Shown here: one piece after another, positions 53,912 to 62,774 of the stretch
Position numbering within the stretch: the stretch's first letter is position 1
How the letters are laid out: each line of letters starts with the position of its first letter
NCBI RefSeq assembly: GCF_008704495.1
Contig: NZ_CP023699.1
Location: forward strand, 4,154,001 to 4,218,000
Length of the DNA: 64,000 nt
DNA from: Streptomyces kanamyceticus
GTDB taxonomy: Bacteria; Actinomycetota; Actinomycetes; Streptomycetales; Streptomycetaceae
Reading direction: 5' to 3'
Program-made: the position numbers and the translations under genes
The notes under the pieces: model-generated
The model's database searches: none
Told to the model about the DNA's origin: nothing
The model's input: only the letters and a program-made list of their open reading frames with translations

Positions 53912-55195
53912 ATGCCCGACAGCCAGCCGCAGCAGCCCCACTCCTCGGGCTCCTCGGGCCCCGACCCGGCCGAGTCCGGCGCGCTGCTGCTCTGCGGGGC
54001 GCGGCTCACCGACGGCAGGACCGTGGACGTCCGGCTCGGTGGCGGGCGCATCGAGGCGGTCGGCACGGCCGGCAGCCTGACCGCGCACGCCACGCGCGTG
54101 GACCTCGGCGGCCACCTCCTGCTTCCGGCCGCCGCCGAACCGCACGCGCACGGTGACACGGCGCTCTCGGCCGAGGTCGAGGGCCCCGTCTCGTACGACG
54201 TCCCGGACGTGCAGCGCAGGGCCACGGAGTCGGCTCTGCTGCAACTCGGGCACGGGGCCACCGCGGTGCGGTCCCATGTGCGGATCGGCGACGTCCAGGG
54301 GCTCGGCCCGATGGAGGCGGTGCTTCAGGCGCGGCGTTCGCTGCGGGGTCTGGTCGATCTGACGGTGGTCGCCGTGCCCCGGCTGCTGACGGGTATCGCC
54401 GGGGCCGACGGGCTCGCGATGCTGCGGGACGCGATGAAGATGGGCGCCTCCGTAGTGGGCGGTTGTCCAGATCTCGACCCCGATCCGACGGGGTACGCGG
54501 AGGCCGTGCTCGAACTCGCCGCCGAGCACGGCTGCCCCGTCGACCTGCACACGGACGGCGCCGACCCGGCCAGGCTCGGGCGGCTCGCGGCGATGGCGGG
54601 CGGTCTGCGTCCCGGGGTGGCGATCGGTCCGTGCGGCGGGCTCGGGCGGCTGCCCGTGGAAGTGATTTCGCGCACGGCCGACCAGCTCGCGGCGGCGGGC
54701 GTGACGGTCGTCTGTCTGCCGCAGGGCGGCTGCGGCGGTGCCGAGCGGCGCGGTGCGGCTCCCGTGCGGCTGCTGCGGGCGGCCGGGGTGCGGGTCGCCG
54801 CGGGCAGCGGCGCGATGCGGGACGCGTCGAACCCGGTCGGGCGCGGGGACCCCCTGGAGGCCGCCTACCTGCTGGCTTCGCAGTGCGGGCTGCGGCCCGA
54901 CGACGCCTACGGAGCGGTCAGCGGGTCCGCGCGGGCGGCCATGGGGCTGCCCGAGGTGCGCGTCGAGGCGGGCTTCCCCGCGGAACTGCTCGCCGTGCGC
55001 GGCGACCGGCTCGCGGGGGCGCTGTCGCTCGCCTACAGCCGCGTCGTGGTGCACCGGGGGCGCGTGGTGGCACGCACCAGCGCGGTGCGCGAGTACTGCG
55101 ACTCGGCCGCCGCGGTGGCCCTCGACCTGCCGCGGCAGGGACGCGCCAAGGGGAACGAGCCGGGACGGCCCAAGGGCGGCGGGACGGCTTCCTGA
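53912..55195 (+). CDS. amidohydrolase-fold protein, cytosine-deaminase-like, probably impaired
   Basis: A 427-residue amidohydrolase. The N-terminal composite domain (ARLTDGRTVDVRLGGGRIEA) leads to the metal motif EPHAHGD, then VDLHTDGADP and GSGAMRDASNPVGRGDPLEA. In cytosine deaminases the second motif is HxxE and the last usually has Asp before the DP/NP stretch. Here the Glu is replaced by Gly and the expected Asp position reads Gly-Ser-Gly-Ala. Function is therefore open: an altered hydrolase or a non-catalytic binding protein. It is GC-rich with a Pro/Ser-rich N-terminus. Confidence 0.78.
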   Translation: MPDSQPQQPHSSGSSGPDPAESGALLLCGARLTDGRTVDVRLGGGRIEAVGTAGSLTAHATRVDLGGHLLLPAAAEPHAHGDTALSAEVEGPVSYDVPDVQRRATESALLQLGHGATAVRSHVRIGDVQGLGPMEAVLQARRSLRGLVDLTVVAVPRLLTGIAGADGLAMLRDAMKMGASVVGGCPDLDPDPTGYAEAVLELAAEHGCPVDLHTDGADPARLGRLAAMAGGLRPGVAIGPCGGLGRLPVEVISRTADQLAAAGVTVVCLPQGGCGGAERRGAAPVRLLRAAGVRVAAGSGAMRDASNPVGRGDPLEAAYLLASQCGLRPDDAYGAVSGSARAAMGLPEVRVEAGFPAELLAVRGDRLAGALSLAYSRVVVHRGRVVARTSAVREYCDSAAAVALDLPRQGRAKGNEPGRPKGGGTAS

Positions 55196-55272
55196 GGGGC
55201 CTCCTGATGGGCCTCCTGAGGGGCCGGACGCGGGCGTGTCGGGGCCTGTTCGGGGAGTGCGGGGGCCGTTTG

Positions 55273-55355
55273 GGGCACACGGCCCTTGAAGTTCCGGGCA
55301 CACGGCCCCTGAACCGGGCACACGGCCCCTGAACCGGGCACACGGCCCCTGAAGG
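55273..55355. repeat. 20 bp tandem repeat, three copies plus a degenerate one
   Basis: The 20-base unit GGGCACACGGCCCCTGAACC is at 55296, 55316 and 55336 (the last ends GAAGG), with a related 23-base version at 55273. It starts 78 bp after the amidohydrolase stop and runs up to the next gene's upstream region. The preceding 70 bp also has repeated GGGCCTCCTGA blocks. Confidence 0.85.
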
Positions 55356-55406
55356 CGTCTCATCCGCGTGGGGCGAACCTGCCCGCCCTGCCGTACGGTC
55401 GGAAAC

Positions 55407-56063
55407 ATGCGCATTGTCATCGCTGGGGGTCATGGTCAGATCGCGCTGCGGCTCGAGCGTCTGCTCGCCGCGCGCGGTGACGAGGTCGCCGGGCTGATCC
55501 GCGCCGCCGGGCAGGAAGCCGAGCTGCGCGCGGCCGGTGCCGAACCGCTGCTGTGCGACCTGGAGTCGGCGTCCGTCGACGAGGTCGCAGGGCATCTGCG
55601 GGGCGCCGACGCCGCCGTGTTCGCGGCGGGCGCGGGTCCCGGCAGCGGCGCCGACCGCAAGAGCAGCGTGGACCGCGGCGCCGCCGTGCTGTTCGCGGAC
55701 GCGGCGGAGCGGGCCGGGGTGCGGCGCTATGTCGTCGTGTCCTCGATGGGCGCCGATCCGGCGCACCAGGGCGACGAGATCTTCGACGCCTATCTGCGGG
55801 CCAAGGGCGAGGCCGACGCGTACGTGCGTTCGCGTGACGCCCTGGACTGGACGATCCTGCGGCCCGGGATGCTCACGAACGACGCGGGCACCGGTCTCGT
55901 ACGCCTGGAGGCGGCGACCGGCCGCGGGCCGGTTCCGCGCGACGACGTGGCCGCGGTGCTCGCCGAGCTCGTGGAGACGTCGGCGACGGCCGGGCTGACG
56001 CTGGAGCTGATCAGCGGCTCCGTGCCGGTGCCTGTCGCGGTCAAGTCCGTCGCGGGGAACTGA
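55407..56063 (+). CDS. NAD(P)-binding, NmrA/SDR-like protein
   Basis: A 218-residue Rossmann protein: MRIVIAGGHGQIALRLERLL is the dinucleotide-binding loop. VFAAGAGPGSGADRKSSVDR and YVVVSSMGADPAHQ are typical of YwnB/NAD(P)H-dependent NmrA-like proteins, and DWTILRPGMLTNDAGTG follows. The start at 55407 is favoured; an in-frame extension to 55368 is poor. It lies just after the 20 bp repeat. Confidence 0.85.
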   Translation: MRIVIAGGHGQIALRLERLLAARGDEVAGLIRAAGQEAELRAAGAEPLLCDLESASVDEVAGHLRGADAAVFAAGAGPGSGADRKSSVDRGAAVLFADAAERAGVRRYVVVSSMGADPAHQGDEIFDAYLRAKGEADAYVRSRDALDWTILRPGMLTNDAGTGLVRLEAATGRGPVPRDDVAAVLAELVETSATAGLTLELISGSVPVPVAVKSVAGN

Positions 56064-56177
56064 GTCCCGGCGAAGGCGAACCGGAGCGGAACCGGAGCGG
56101 AACCGGAGCGCGGGCCCTCGCGGAGGCACCTCGCCCCTCGTGACGGCACCGCGGCCCCTCACGGCGGCGCTGAGGGC

Positions 56178-56390
56178 TCAGAACAGCGGGAGCTGCCCCG
56201 GGACCGTCGGGACCACATAGCCGTCCAGGGCGGCCTGTACGGCGCCGAGCTGGGCATGGCTGCGCGATCCTGGACAGGAGACCAGCTCTTCGCCGGCGCG
56301 CGGCCCCGGCGGGTCGTGGCGAGCGAACCGGCCACCGACGACGGCGATCTCGCGGCGGCACTCGGGGCAGTTCCTGCGGCGGGATGACAT
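56178..56390 (-). CDS. small zinc-ribbon-like protein
   Basis: A 70-residue protein (MSSRRRNCPECRREIAVVGG and a later VSCPGS) with a CxxC pair and one further Cys. It resembles short Streptomyces proteins of unknown role, likely metal or nucleic-acid binding. Start ATG at 56390. The frame continues upstream only as low-similarity sequence. It is divergent from the NACHT gene at 56613. Confidence 0.65.
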   Translation of the reverse strand: MSSRRRNCPECRREIAVVGGRFARHDPPGPRAGEELVSCPGSRSHAQLGAVQAALDGYVVPTVPGQLPLF

Positions 56391-56612
56391 GTGATCAGTG
56401 TGCCCACCCGGAGCGCGCGAGGCTCGTTGCCCCTGCGGAACGCCCCGGATGCACGTACGAAAAGGCTCCGGCCCGCGTTCCCCCAGGTAAACGACGTGCG
56501 CCCCAACTGCGCGACGGAATAGCGCAGTTGGGCTTTGGCACCGTGGGCGCGGCCCTATCCTGGCCCCCAGGACGGCTGGCAGGTCACGCCGCATGGATGC
56601 CCCGGAGGGCAG

Positions 56613-59333
56613 ATGGAACCCGCCGTGATCGGAGCCCGACTCGCGTCGAGCGTCGTGGGCCCGCTGGTCAGAAGGCTGTTCCAGCCCGAAGGCGCGGGGG
56701 CGGACCTCGTCGACAAGCCCGTCCGGGTGTCCCGTCTCGTCTCCTTCCGGGGCGAGAAGCGCACGCTCTCCGACAAGGACCTGCGGAAGATCTCGGAAGA
56801 GCTGGTCCAGCGTGCCGCTCACTCGACCGGAGTGGAGGAACTGCTTCCGTCCTTCGAGAAGCAGGCCGTCATCCACGCCGTCACCGACTCGCTGCGGTCC
56901 CTCGGGACACTGGAGATGGACGACGTGCAGGCCGTGCGCCTGGGGCATCTCGCGCTCTCCCAGCACCTGCGCGCCCAGAACAGGACGGCGACGCTGGGCC
57001 TGTCCCGCGACGCGGTCACTCTGCACGCCGGGGTCCTGGACACCGCCTGCCTGCACATCCTGAACTTCTTCAGCCAGCGGTCCACGTTCGTACCGCGCAC
57101 CCTGCTCGAACAGAGCCGCGGCATCGAGGAGCTGACCCGGAAGATCGACTCGCTGATCACCCGGTCGCCGTCCCCGGCGGACGGTCCCTTCGAGGAGCGG
57201 TACGCGCACTACATCGCGACCAAGCACGGCAAGTTGAGCATCTTCGGCCTCGACCTGTCGGGTGCGCCGGAGAGCTGGCGGCTCGACGTGGCCTATCTCC
57301 GACTGAACGCGGCCGCCGACGTGTTGAGCGCCGCCCCCTCCGTCGTACCGGCCGATCACGTCCTCGCGGGCCGCAACCGCGTGCTCCTCCGCGGGCTCGC
57401 GGGCTCCGGGAAGACCACCCTCATCCAGTGGCTCGCGGTCTCCACGGCGACGAGGTCGTTCGACGATCAACTGCTCCATCTCTACGGTCTCGTGCCGTTC
57501 GTGCTCCCGCTGCGCACGCTGACGCGCAGCGGCGCCCCGCTCCCTCCCCCCGACGGGTTCCTGTCGGCCGTGGACTGCCCGATCGCGGGCAGCCAGCCGC
57601 ACGGGTGGATCGACAGGGTGCTGCAGGCGGGGCGCGGACTGATCCTGATCGACGGGATCGACGAGATCCCCGAGGGCGACCGCAACGACGCCCGCCGCTG
57701 GCTCCGGGAACTGCTCAGCGCCTACCCCGACAACCGCTGGCTCGTCACCTCACGTCCTTCGGCCGTGCGGGAACGCTGGTTGAACGACGACGACTTCGCC
57801 GAGCTGGACCTCGCGCCCATGAAGCGCGACGACATCGCCGAGTTCATCCACCGGTGGCACAAGGCGGCCGGCATCAGCGACCAGTACGCCAGCGAGCTGC
57901 TGCGTACGGTGCGGGCCCAGCAGGACCTGAGCAGGCTCGCGATCAACCCCCTGATGTGCGGGCTGATCTGCGCACTGCACCAGGACCGCCGCGGCTATCT
58001 CCCCGACGGCCGCAAGGAGATCTACGACGCGGCCCTGTCGATGCTGCTCTTCCGGCGTGACCGCGAGCGTGGTGTCTACAAGACGGGGCCCATCCACGTC
58101 AGCGAGGCCGAGCACATCCAGCTGATCCAGAAACTGGCCTACTGGATGATCCGCAACGGCCGCTCCGAGATGACCCGCAGCGACGCGGTGGAGCTGCTGG
58201 GCCAGGTCCTGCCCGCCATGCCCAAGGTGGCCGAGCAGGGCACTCCGGAGGAGGTCTACCGGCATCTGCTCGTCCGCAGCGGCCTGCTCAGGGAGCCGAG
58301 CGCGGACTCCATGGATTTCGTCCACCGCACTTTCCAGGACTACCTCGGGGCGAAGGCGGCCGTCGAGGGGCTCGACTTCGACTTCCTGATCGCCAACGCG
58401 CACCTGGACCAGTGGGAGGACGTCATCAGGATGGCCGTGGCCCACGCCCGGCCCACCGAACGCACGTACCTCCTCACCGGCCTGATCAGGCGCGAGGACA
58501 CCTCGTGCCAGGGCAGGGACCGGCTCCACCTCCTCGCGGCCGCCTGCTTGGAGCACGCGACCGAGCTCGCCCCCTCGGTGCGCGCGGAGGTTCAGGAACG
58601 GGCGTCCGCCCTCATCCCCCCGCGCTCGCCGGACCAGGCGCGCGCGCTGGCGGCGATCGGGCCCTTCGTACTCGAACTGCTGCCAGGACCGCGAGAGCTG
58701 CCGCAGCGCCCGACCGCCCCGGACCCGCTCGCCACGGAGGAACAGAAGGCGAAGGCCGTGGCGGAGGAAGCGGCCTACTGGGCGGTGGCCGACGAGGCGT
58801 ACTTCACCGTGCTCACGGCCACACCGATCGCGACGGACGCCGCGATCGAACTGCTCGCCAAGTACCGCAACCACCCGGACCTGCGGATCCGCAACGAACT
58901 CGCGCGCGCGTGGGGCAGGTACGAGACGGACCTGTACGGCCAGGAAGTGGTCGCGCACCTCGCCGAGAACGGCCTCTACTTCCCCGTGTCGAACCTGTCC
59001 GAGCTGCGCGCGCTCCGCAGCTTCGGCGGGCGCTCCCACATCAAGATCACGGGCGAGTTCACCGTGGCCGAGTTCGTCGCCACGTGCCCGGGCCAGCGCC
59101 TCACCCACCTGTGGATCGAGGCCGACACGGGCCCCACGTGGGACTGGCTTCGCCTCTTCCCCAAGCTGTGCGAACTCACCATCGAGACGCGCCACCCGAG
59201 CATCGACCTCAGCACCCTGGAGGGGGTTCGCAGCCTGCTCACTCTCCGTGTCCCCGAAGAGGTCGCCCTCGTCGGCTCGGACCTGCTTCCGGAGTCCACG
59301 GCGATCGTACGAGGGGGTCTCGGCCCGGTCTGA
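56613..59333 (+). CDS. NACHT NTPase with LRR-like C-terminus (NLR architecture)
   Basis: A 906-residue protein starting at ATG 56613 behind GGAGGG. Residues 1-230 are mostly helical with no known catalytic motif, like NACHT N-terminal helical domains. The NACHT domain has Walker A GLAGSGKTT at 261-269 and Walker B LILIDGIDEIPEGDR at about 343-356, with WLVTSRPSAVRERW (sensor-like Arg) and HRTFQDYLGAKAAVEGL in the winged-helix region. The last ~150 residues read as Leu-rich repeats (LSELRALRSFGG, LTHLWIEADTG, FPKLCELTIETRHPSIDLST). Related bacterial NACHT proteins act in anti-phage defence. No separate effector domain is visible. Confidence 0.85.
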   Translation: MEPAVIGARLASSVVGPLVRRLFQPEGAGADLVDKPVRVSRLVSFRGEKRTLSDKDLRKISEELVQRAAHSTGVEELLPSFEKQAVIHAVTDSLRSLGTLEMDDVQAVRLGHLALSQHLRAQNRTATLGLSRDAVTLHAGVLDTACLHILNFFSQRSTFVPRTLLEQSRGIEELTRKIDSLITRSPSPADGPFEERYAHYIATKHGKLSIFGLDLSGAPESWRLDVAYLRLNAAADVLSAAPSVVPADHVLAGRNRVLLRGLAGSGKTTLIQWLAVSTATRSFDDQLLHLYGLVPFVLPLRTLTRSGAPLPPPDGFLSAVDCPIAGSQPHGWIDRVLQAGRGLILIDGIDEIPEGDRNDARRWLRELLSAYPDNRWLVTSRPSAVRERWLNDDDFAELDLAPMKRDDIAEFIHRWHKAAGISDQYASELLRTVRAQQDLSRLAINPLMCGLICALHQDRRGYLPDGRKEIYDAALSMLLFRRDRERGVYKTGPIHVSEAEHIQLIQKLAYWMIRNGRSEMTRSDAVELLGQVLPAMPKVAEQGTPEEVYRHLLVRSGLLREPSADSMDFVHRTFQDYLGAKAAVEGLDFDFLIANAHLDQWEDVIRMAVAHARPTERTYLLTGLIRREDTSCQGRDRLHLLAAACLEHATELAPSVRAEVQERASALIPPRSPDQARALAAIGPFVLELLPGPRELPQRPTAPDPLATEEQKAKAVAEEAAYWAVADEAYFTVLTATPIATDAAIELLAKYRNHPDLRIRNELARAWGRYETDLYGQEVVAHLAENGLYFPVSNLSELRALRSFGGRSHIKITGEFTVAEFVATCPGQRLTHLWIEADTGPTWDWLRLFPKLCELTIETRHPSIDLSTLEGVRSLLTLRVPEEVALVGSDLLPESTAIVRGGLGPV

Positions 59334-59413
59334 ACGGCAATCGGTCTGAACGGCGACCGGTCGGAACGGCGATCGAGGGCCAGGCCGGAGGCCAGGATCA
59401 CCCACACACGAAG

Positions 59414-59455
59414 AAACCCCCTCCGCTCTACGTTTCCGCAGATCGGAGGGGGTTT
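59414..59455. terminator. hairpin between NACHT gene and tRNA-Tyr
   Basis: 12 bp perfect arms (AAACCCCCTCCG / CGGAGGGGGTTT, 59414-59425 and 59444-59455) with a loop of 18. It can terminate the NACHT mRNA and the convergent tRNA-Tyr transcript; both sides have short T/A runs. Confidence 0.75.
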
Positions 59456-59464
59456 ACCTTCATG

Positions 59465-59546
59465 TGGCGGCGCCAGGATTCGAACCTGGGAAGGCTGAGC
59501 CGGCAGATTTACAGTCTGCTCCCTTTGGCCGCTCGGGCACACCGCC
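59465..59546 (-). tRNA. tRNA-Tyr (GTA)
   Basis: An 82-base class II tRNA with a long variable arm. Acceptor GGCGGTG/CGCCGCC, anticodon stem GCAGA/TCTGC with loop CTGTAAA, giving GTA. T-arm CCAGG/CCTGG and GTTCGAATC loop. Discriminator A. Confidence 0.94.
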
Positions 59547-59750
59547 GGGGTCGCTGCCTGGTTCCGCTTGCGCGGCGCTCCGTGGCAACGACGTAAACGA
59601 TACCTGATGGACAGGGGTGCTTCGCCACCCGATTGATCGGCACCCCACGCGGGGTCGGTGGCTAGGCTTTGCGGATGCGGCCGGCGCCATTGGGCCGCGT
59701 ATCCGCTGAGTACGCATACCCCGACACCCCGATACAAGGAGCCACAGGAC

Positions 59751-60239
59751 ATGGCCGACTCCAGTTTCGACATCGTCTCGAAGGTCGAGCGGCAGGAGGT
59801 CGACAACGCCCTCAACCAGACCGCCAAGGAGATCTCGCAGCGCTACGACTTCAAGGGCACGGGTGCCTCGATCTCGTGGTCCGGCGAGAAGATCCTGATG
59901 GAGGCGAGCGGCGAGGAGCGGGTCAAGGCGATCCTCGATGTCTTCCAGTCCAAGCTGGTCAAGCGCGGCATCTCGCTGAAGTCGCTGGACGCGGGCGAGC
60001 CGCAGCTGTCCGGCAAGGAGTACAAGATCTTCGCCTCGATCGAGGAGGGCATCTCCCAGGAGAACGCGAAGAAGGTCGCCAAGATCATTCGTGACGAGGG
60101 CCCCAAGGGCGTCAAGGCGCAGGTCCAGGGCGACGAGCTGCGCGTCAGCTCGAAGAGCCGGGACGACCTGCAGACCGTGCAGGCGCTGCTCAAGGGCCAG
60201 GACTTCGAATTCGCGCTGCAGTTCGTGAACTACCGGTAA
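59751..60239 (+). CDS. YajQ-family nucleotide-binding protein
   Basis: A 162-residue protein ([20 protein letters not shown]) matching the YajQ family across its length, including [16 protein letters not shown] and [20 protein letters not shown]. Members bind nucleic acid or c-di-GMP; which applies here is not known. ATG at 59751 has ACAGGAC just upstream. An in-frame extension to 59658 runs through the region after the tRNA and is rejected. Confidence 0.94.
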   Translation: MADSSFDIVSKVERQEVDNALNQTAKEISQRYDFKGTGASISWSGEKILMEASGEERVKAILDVFQSKLVKRGISLKSLDAGEPQLSGKEYKIFASIEEGISQENAKKVAKIIRDEGPKGVKAQVQGDELRVSSKSRDDLQTVQALLKGQDFEFALQFVNYR

Positions 60240-60286
60240 TCAACTGGTCTGACCTGCACGGACGTTGTCAGGCTGAGCGAGCGGGG

Positions 60287-60337
60287 CACAACGGGGGCAC
60301 ATCGCCGAGGACAGCCTCAAAGGCGACCCCCGTTGTG
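60287..60337. repeat. inverted repeat near the island edge
   Basis: 11-base arms CACAACGGGGG and CCCCCGTTGTG with a 29-base spacer, lying between yajQ and the GntR remnant. Phage or integrative-element attachment regions can look like this, but no integrase is present in the window. Confidence 0.5.
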
Positions 60338-60344
60338 TCCTCCT

Positions 60345-60443
60345 CGTGACGGCTGGAAGCCCAACCGCGCCATCCCCGGTGAGAACACCCTCGCCGACGA
60401 GTACGGGCTCTCTCGCCCGGAAGAGCCGGCGCCGGGCAAGTAG
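60345..60443 (+). pseudogene. GntR-family HTH remnant
   Basis: In one frame, GWKPNRAIPGENTLADEYGL then SRP matches the start of the GntR winged helix (core IPGExxLAxEYGLSR). After SRP it reads EEPAPGK and stops (TAG 60441-60443), where a working protein would continue with the recognition helix. No start codon with a ribosome-binding site precedes it. It is a decayed fragment. Confidence 0.6.
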
Positions 60444-60459
60444 AAGCGCGCCGCAGGCA

Positions 60460-60936
60460 TCAGTCGCGCGTAGCCCCCTCGGGCCAGAGCACCCGCACGG
60501 GCACACCCTTGGCCTCTGCGTAGGTGACGACATCGGCAGTGCCGCCGTAGCCGCGCGCGGGTCGGCCGTCCCAGACCGCGAGCAGTTCGTCGACCTGGTC
60601 GACGAGCAGTTCGCTACCCCTCATGTGCGCGTCCGAGTCGGAGCCGTCGAGGCCGGTTCGGTGCACGGTCGATGCTCGGCTCAGCAGCGTGTCGTACGTG
60701 GGGTGATGCCAGTCGGGGAGACCACCGCGGTACTGCTCGGCGGGAATCACCACCTCGACCCGGCCACCATGGTCGAGTACGGCCTCTGCGAACCAGGCGT
60801 CAGGCCCGTCCGCGATGCAGCTCACACCGACCAACTCGGCCACGTCGTAAGCCTCGACCGCATCGGCCAGCGCCTGGCGAACCTGCCGCTCGACCTCCGC
60901 GGACAGCCCACGGTGTCCCGTGATCCCGACTCTCAT
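60460..60936 (-). CDS. SLOG/LOG-like nucleotide-binding protein
   Basis: A 158-residue protein: MRVGITGHRGLSAEVERQVR is the glycine-rich loop of SLOG-superfamily proteins, and VDELLAVWDGRPARGYGGTA then DVVTYAEAKGVPVRVLWP fits the second half of the fold (Trp-Asp-Gly and the Gly-Gly-Thr turn). Such proteins may bind or cleave small nucleotides and are common in prokaryotic conflict loci. 15 bp downstream of the XRE regulator, in the same direction. Confidence 0.7.
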   Translation of the reverse strand: MRVGITGHRGLSAEVERQVRQALADAVEAYDVAELVGVSCIADGPDAWFAEAVLDHGGRVEVVIPAEQYRGGLPDWHHPTYDTLLSRASTVHRTGLDGSDSDAHMRGSELLVDQVDELLAVWDGRPARGYGGTADVVTYAEAKGVPVRVLWPEGATRD

Positions 60937-60951
60937 GTCTTCATCTCCCGG

Positions 60952-62160
60952 TCATAGGTAGGCGTCGTGCAGTCGCGTGTCGAAATCGCGGACAACCGTG
61001 GGCGGGGTCGCCGACGAGTAGCTGCGCCGGAACGTCCGGGCGCGCTCGACGACGCGCCCCGACCGCAGCCGCAGCCCTACGTCGAGCGAGCGGGTAGCGA
61101 GCGCGAACGCGGCGTCGAGGTGCCCCGATGCCACGTGTCCGCTCGCCACATCGAGGCCCAGCAACGCCCTCTGCTTCTCATGGTTCGAGGACAGTGCGGC
61201 GGTGGCATCGTCGAGCGAAGTGAGCACCCATCGGGGACGTGCGAGGCGCGCGCCACAGGTCACCCGCGCCGCTGCCACCTTGCGCAGGTCGAACGCGAAC
61301 ACCCATGGCCACGGCGGAGGTTCCTCGCCGGGCATCTGCTCGGCCTCGGCAGCACTGGTGAGCAGCGCCCTCTCGGCGGCCCTCTCGTCCCCACCCGTGG
61401 CGTGCGCGATCGCCTCTAGAGATGACAACCACGCTGCCGCAATGGCCGGACGCTCGCCGCCGATCTGTTGCCGCGCCGTGCGGATCAAGCTCAGGCCCTG
61501 CGCGACGTTGCCCGCCTCGACCTCGAATTGCGCGAGACTGCCCTGCTGATACGCGATGAGCAACCGGTCACCCGAGCGTCGTGCCGCCTTGATCGATGCG
61601 CCGTACCACGTGCGCGCCGAGCCAGCGTCGGCCATGTCCCAGGCCAACCACCCGGCAAGGCTGGCGACTTCGCTACCCGCCGCCGCAAGGTGAGCACGCA
61701 TCGCCTGGTCAGCCACCTGCGCCGCGACGGTCTGCACGAGGCGCATGTGTCCTTGCACAGTGTCCGCAAGTTGCCGCGCGGGCACGGTCGCGTCCATCCG
61801 CCGGTACGCGGTGGTTGCGACGCGCAGCACGTCGGCCGGGCTCGCACCCCAGTCGAGGGGCGCGGGTGCCGCTGCGCCGAGCACGGGGGCCGCTGCCGTG
61901 ACGAGTGCCCCGGCCATGAATCTGCGCCGTTCCACTGGGTCGAGCCCTTCCATAGGCGTGACCAGGGCCGCGCCGTCGTCGGCGAGGCCGACCAGTCCGG
62001 GCGCAATGCCAAGGTGATGAGCGGCCCTCGCAAGGGTGTTCATGTCGTAGGTGGCTACGCCCCGCTTCTCCATCCGGGATACCGCGGATTGCGATAAGCC
62101 GATGACGTCGCCGAGCTGCCTCTGTGTCATACGCACGGCACGCCGGGCGAGTTCGAGCAC
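60952..62160 (-). CDS. XRE-family regulator with helical C-terminus, N-terminal amber codon
   Basis: From GTG 62160 it encodes 402 residues: an HTH (TQRQLGDVIGLSQSAVSRME) then a helical, TPR-like region (KAARRSGDRLLIAYQQGSLA). An older start may be ATG at 62217, whose frame reads MDWSDTAAREA, TAG (62182-62184), RAGDYGRVLELARRA; the segment after the stop matches the usual N-terminus of this regulator type. Either the stop truncates the N-terminus and translation restarts at GTG 62160, or the gene is decaying. Paired with the SLOG-like gene. Confidence 0.75.
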   Translation of the reverse strand: MLELARRAVRMTQRQLGDVIGLSQSAVSRMEKRGVATYDMNTLARAAHHLGIAPGLVGLADDGAALVTPMEGLDPVERRRFMAGALVTAAAPVLGAAAPAPLDWGASPADVLRVATTAYRRMDATVPARQLADTVQGHMRLVQTVAAQVADQAMRAHLAAAGSEVASLAGWLAWDMADAGSARTWYGASIKAARRSGDRLLIAYQQGSLAQFEVEAGNVAQGLSLIRTARQQIGGERPAIAAAWLSSLEAIAHATGGDERAAERALLTSAAEAEQMPGEEPPPWPWVFAFDLRKVAAARVTCGARLARPRWVLTSLDDATAALSSNHEKQRALLGLDVASGHVASGHLDAAFALATRSLDVGLRLRSGRVVERARTFRRSYSSATPPTVVRDFDTRLHDAYL

Positions 62161-62381
62161 CCGCCCGTAGTCGCCAGCCCGCTACGCCTCTCTCGCGGCG
62201 GTGTCCGACCAGTCCATGCGTGCCTGCCCCTCAACGGTAGGTACCGCGCACCGGGTTTGCGAGCGCGGAAATGCGTCCGACGCATACGCGCATGAGCCCT
62301 GCGCATCGTTGCTGGTTCACTCTCTGCCCTGCGCGGTTCCCTCATCTCCTCGCGTACATACCCGAGAAGAGAGCAGCAGTG

Positions 62382-62774
62382 ATGCAGCGCAGACCCGCAT
62401 GGATCCGTTACCTCAGCAAGCCGAAGCTATGTGCGGCTGGGGAGGATTGGGACGCGGTGCGCGTCTCGGCCGACGTCGGAGTGCGCGCGGTGCGCGACTT
62501 GGAAGCCCGCGGCGTCCCGGTCGGGCCCGTCCTGCACGACCGGTGCAACGGGCAGGCGTACTTCCTCACCGCTCCTGGCACCGCTCAGAACTGGCAGCAG
62601 GACGGTACGCAGGCCCTTGGCTCAGGTTCATGGGTCGTGCTCGCCCCGCCCGGCTGGGATGGCCTCTTGAAGTGGGTGAACGACCCGACGGACGGGCCCG
62701 CTCACACCGGCACGGACGACCTTGCCGCCGCCCTGGTCGCCGCCGTCGCCACGGGAGAGGACACGGAACGGTGA
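62382..62774 (+). CDS. protein of unknown function
   Basis: Not recognised. 130 residues from ATG 62382. AGEDWDAVRVSADVGVRAV and GPVLHDRCNGQAYFLTAPGT resemble a family of short Streptomyces proteins often beside regulators and also the N-terminal part of some primase-like proteins; the link is weak. No membrane segment. Its stop overlaps the next GTG (GTGA at 62771-62774). Divergent from the XRE gene across about 220 bp holding no other gene. Confidence 0.6.
   Translation: MQRRPAWIRYLSKPKLCAAGEDWDAVRVSADVGVRAVRDLEARGVPVGPVLHDRCNGQAYFLTAPGTAQNWQQDGTQALGSGSWVVLAPPGWDGLLKWVNDPTDGPAHTGTDDLAAALVAAVATGEDTER

Noticed and set aside
56178..57602. Long minus-strand frame ending with the small zinc-ribbon protein
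   Set aside because: Only the last 70 codons look like a protein; the upstream part is antisense to the NACHT gene.
60346..60957. Plus-strand open frame of about 200 codons over the SLOG-like gene
   Set aside because: It is antisense to a gene with a recognisable Gly-rich loop, and only its first part overlaps the GntR remnant in another frame.
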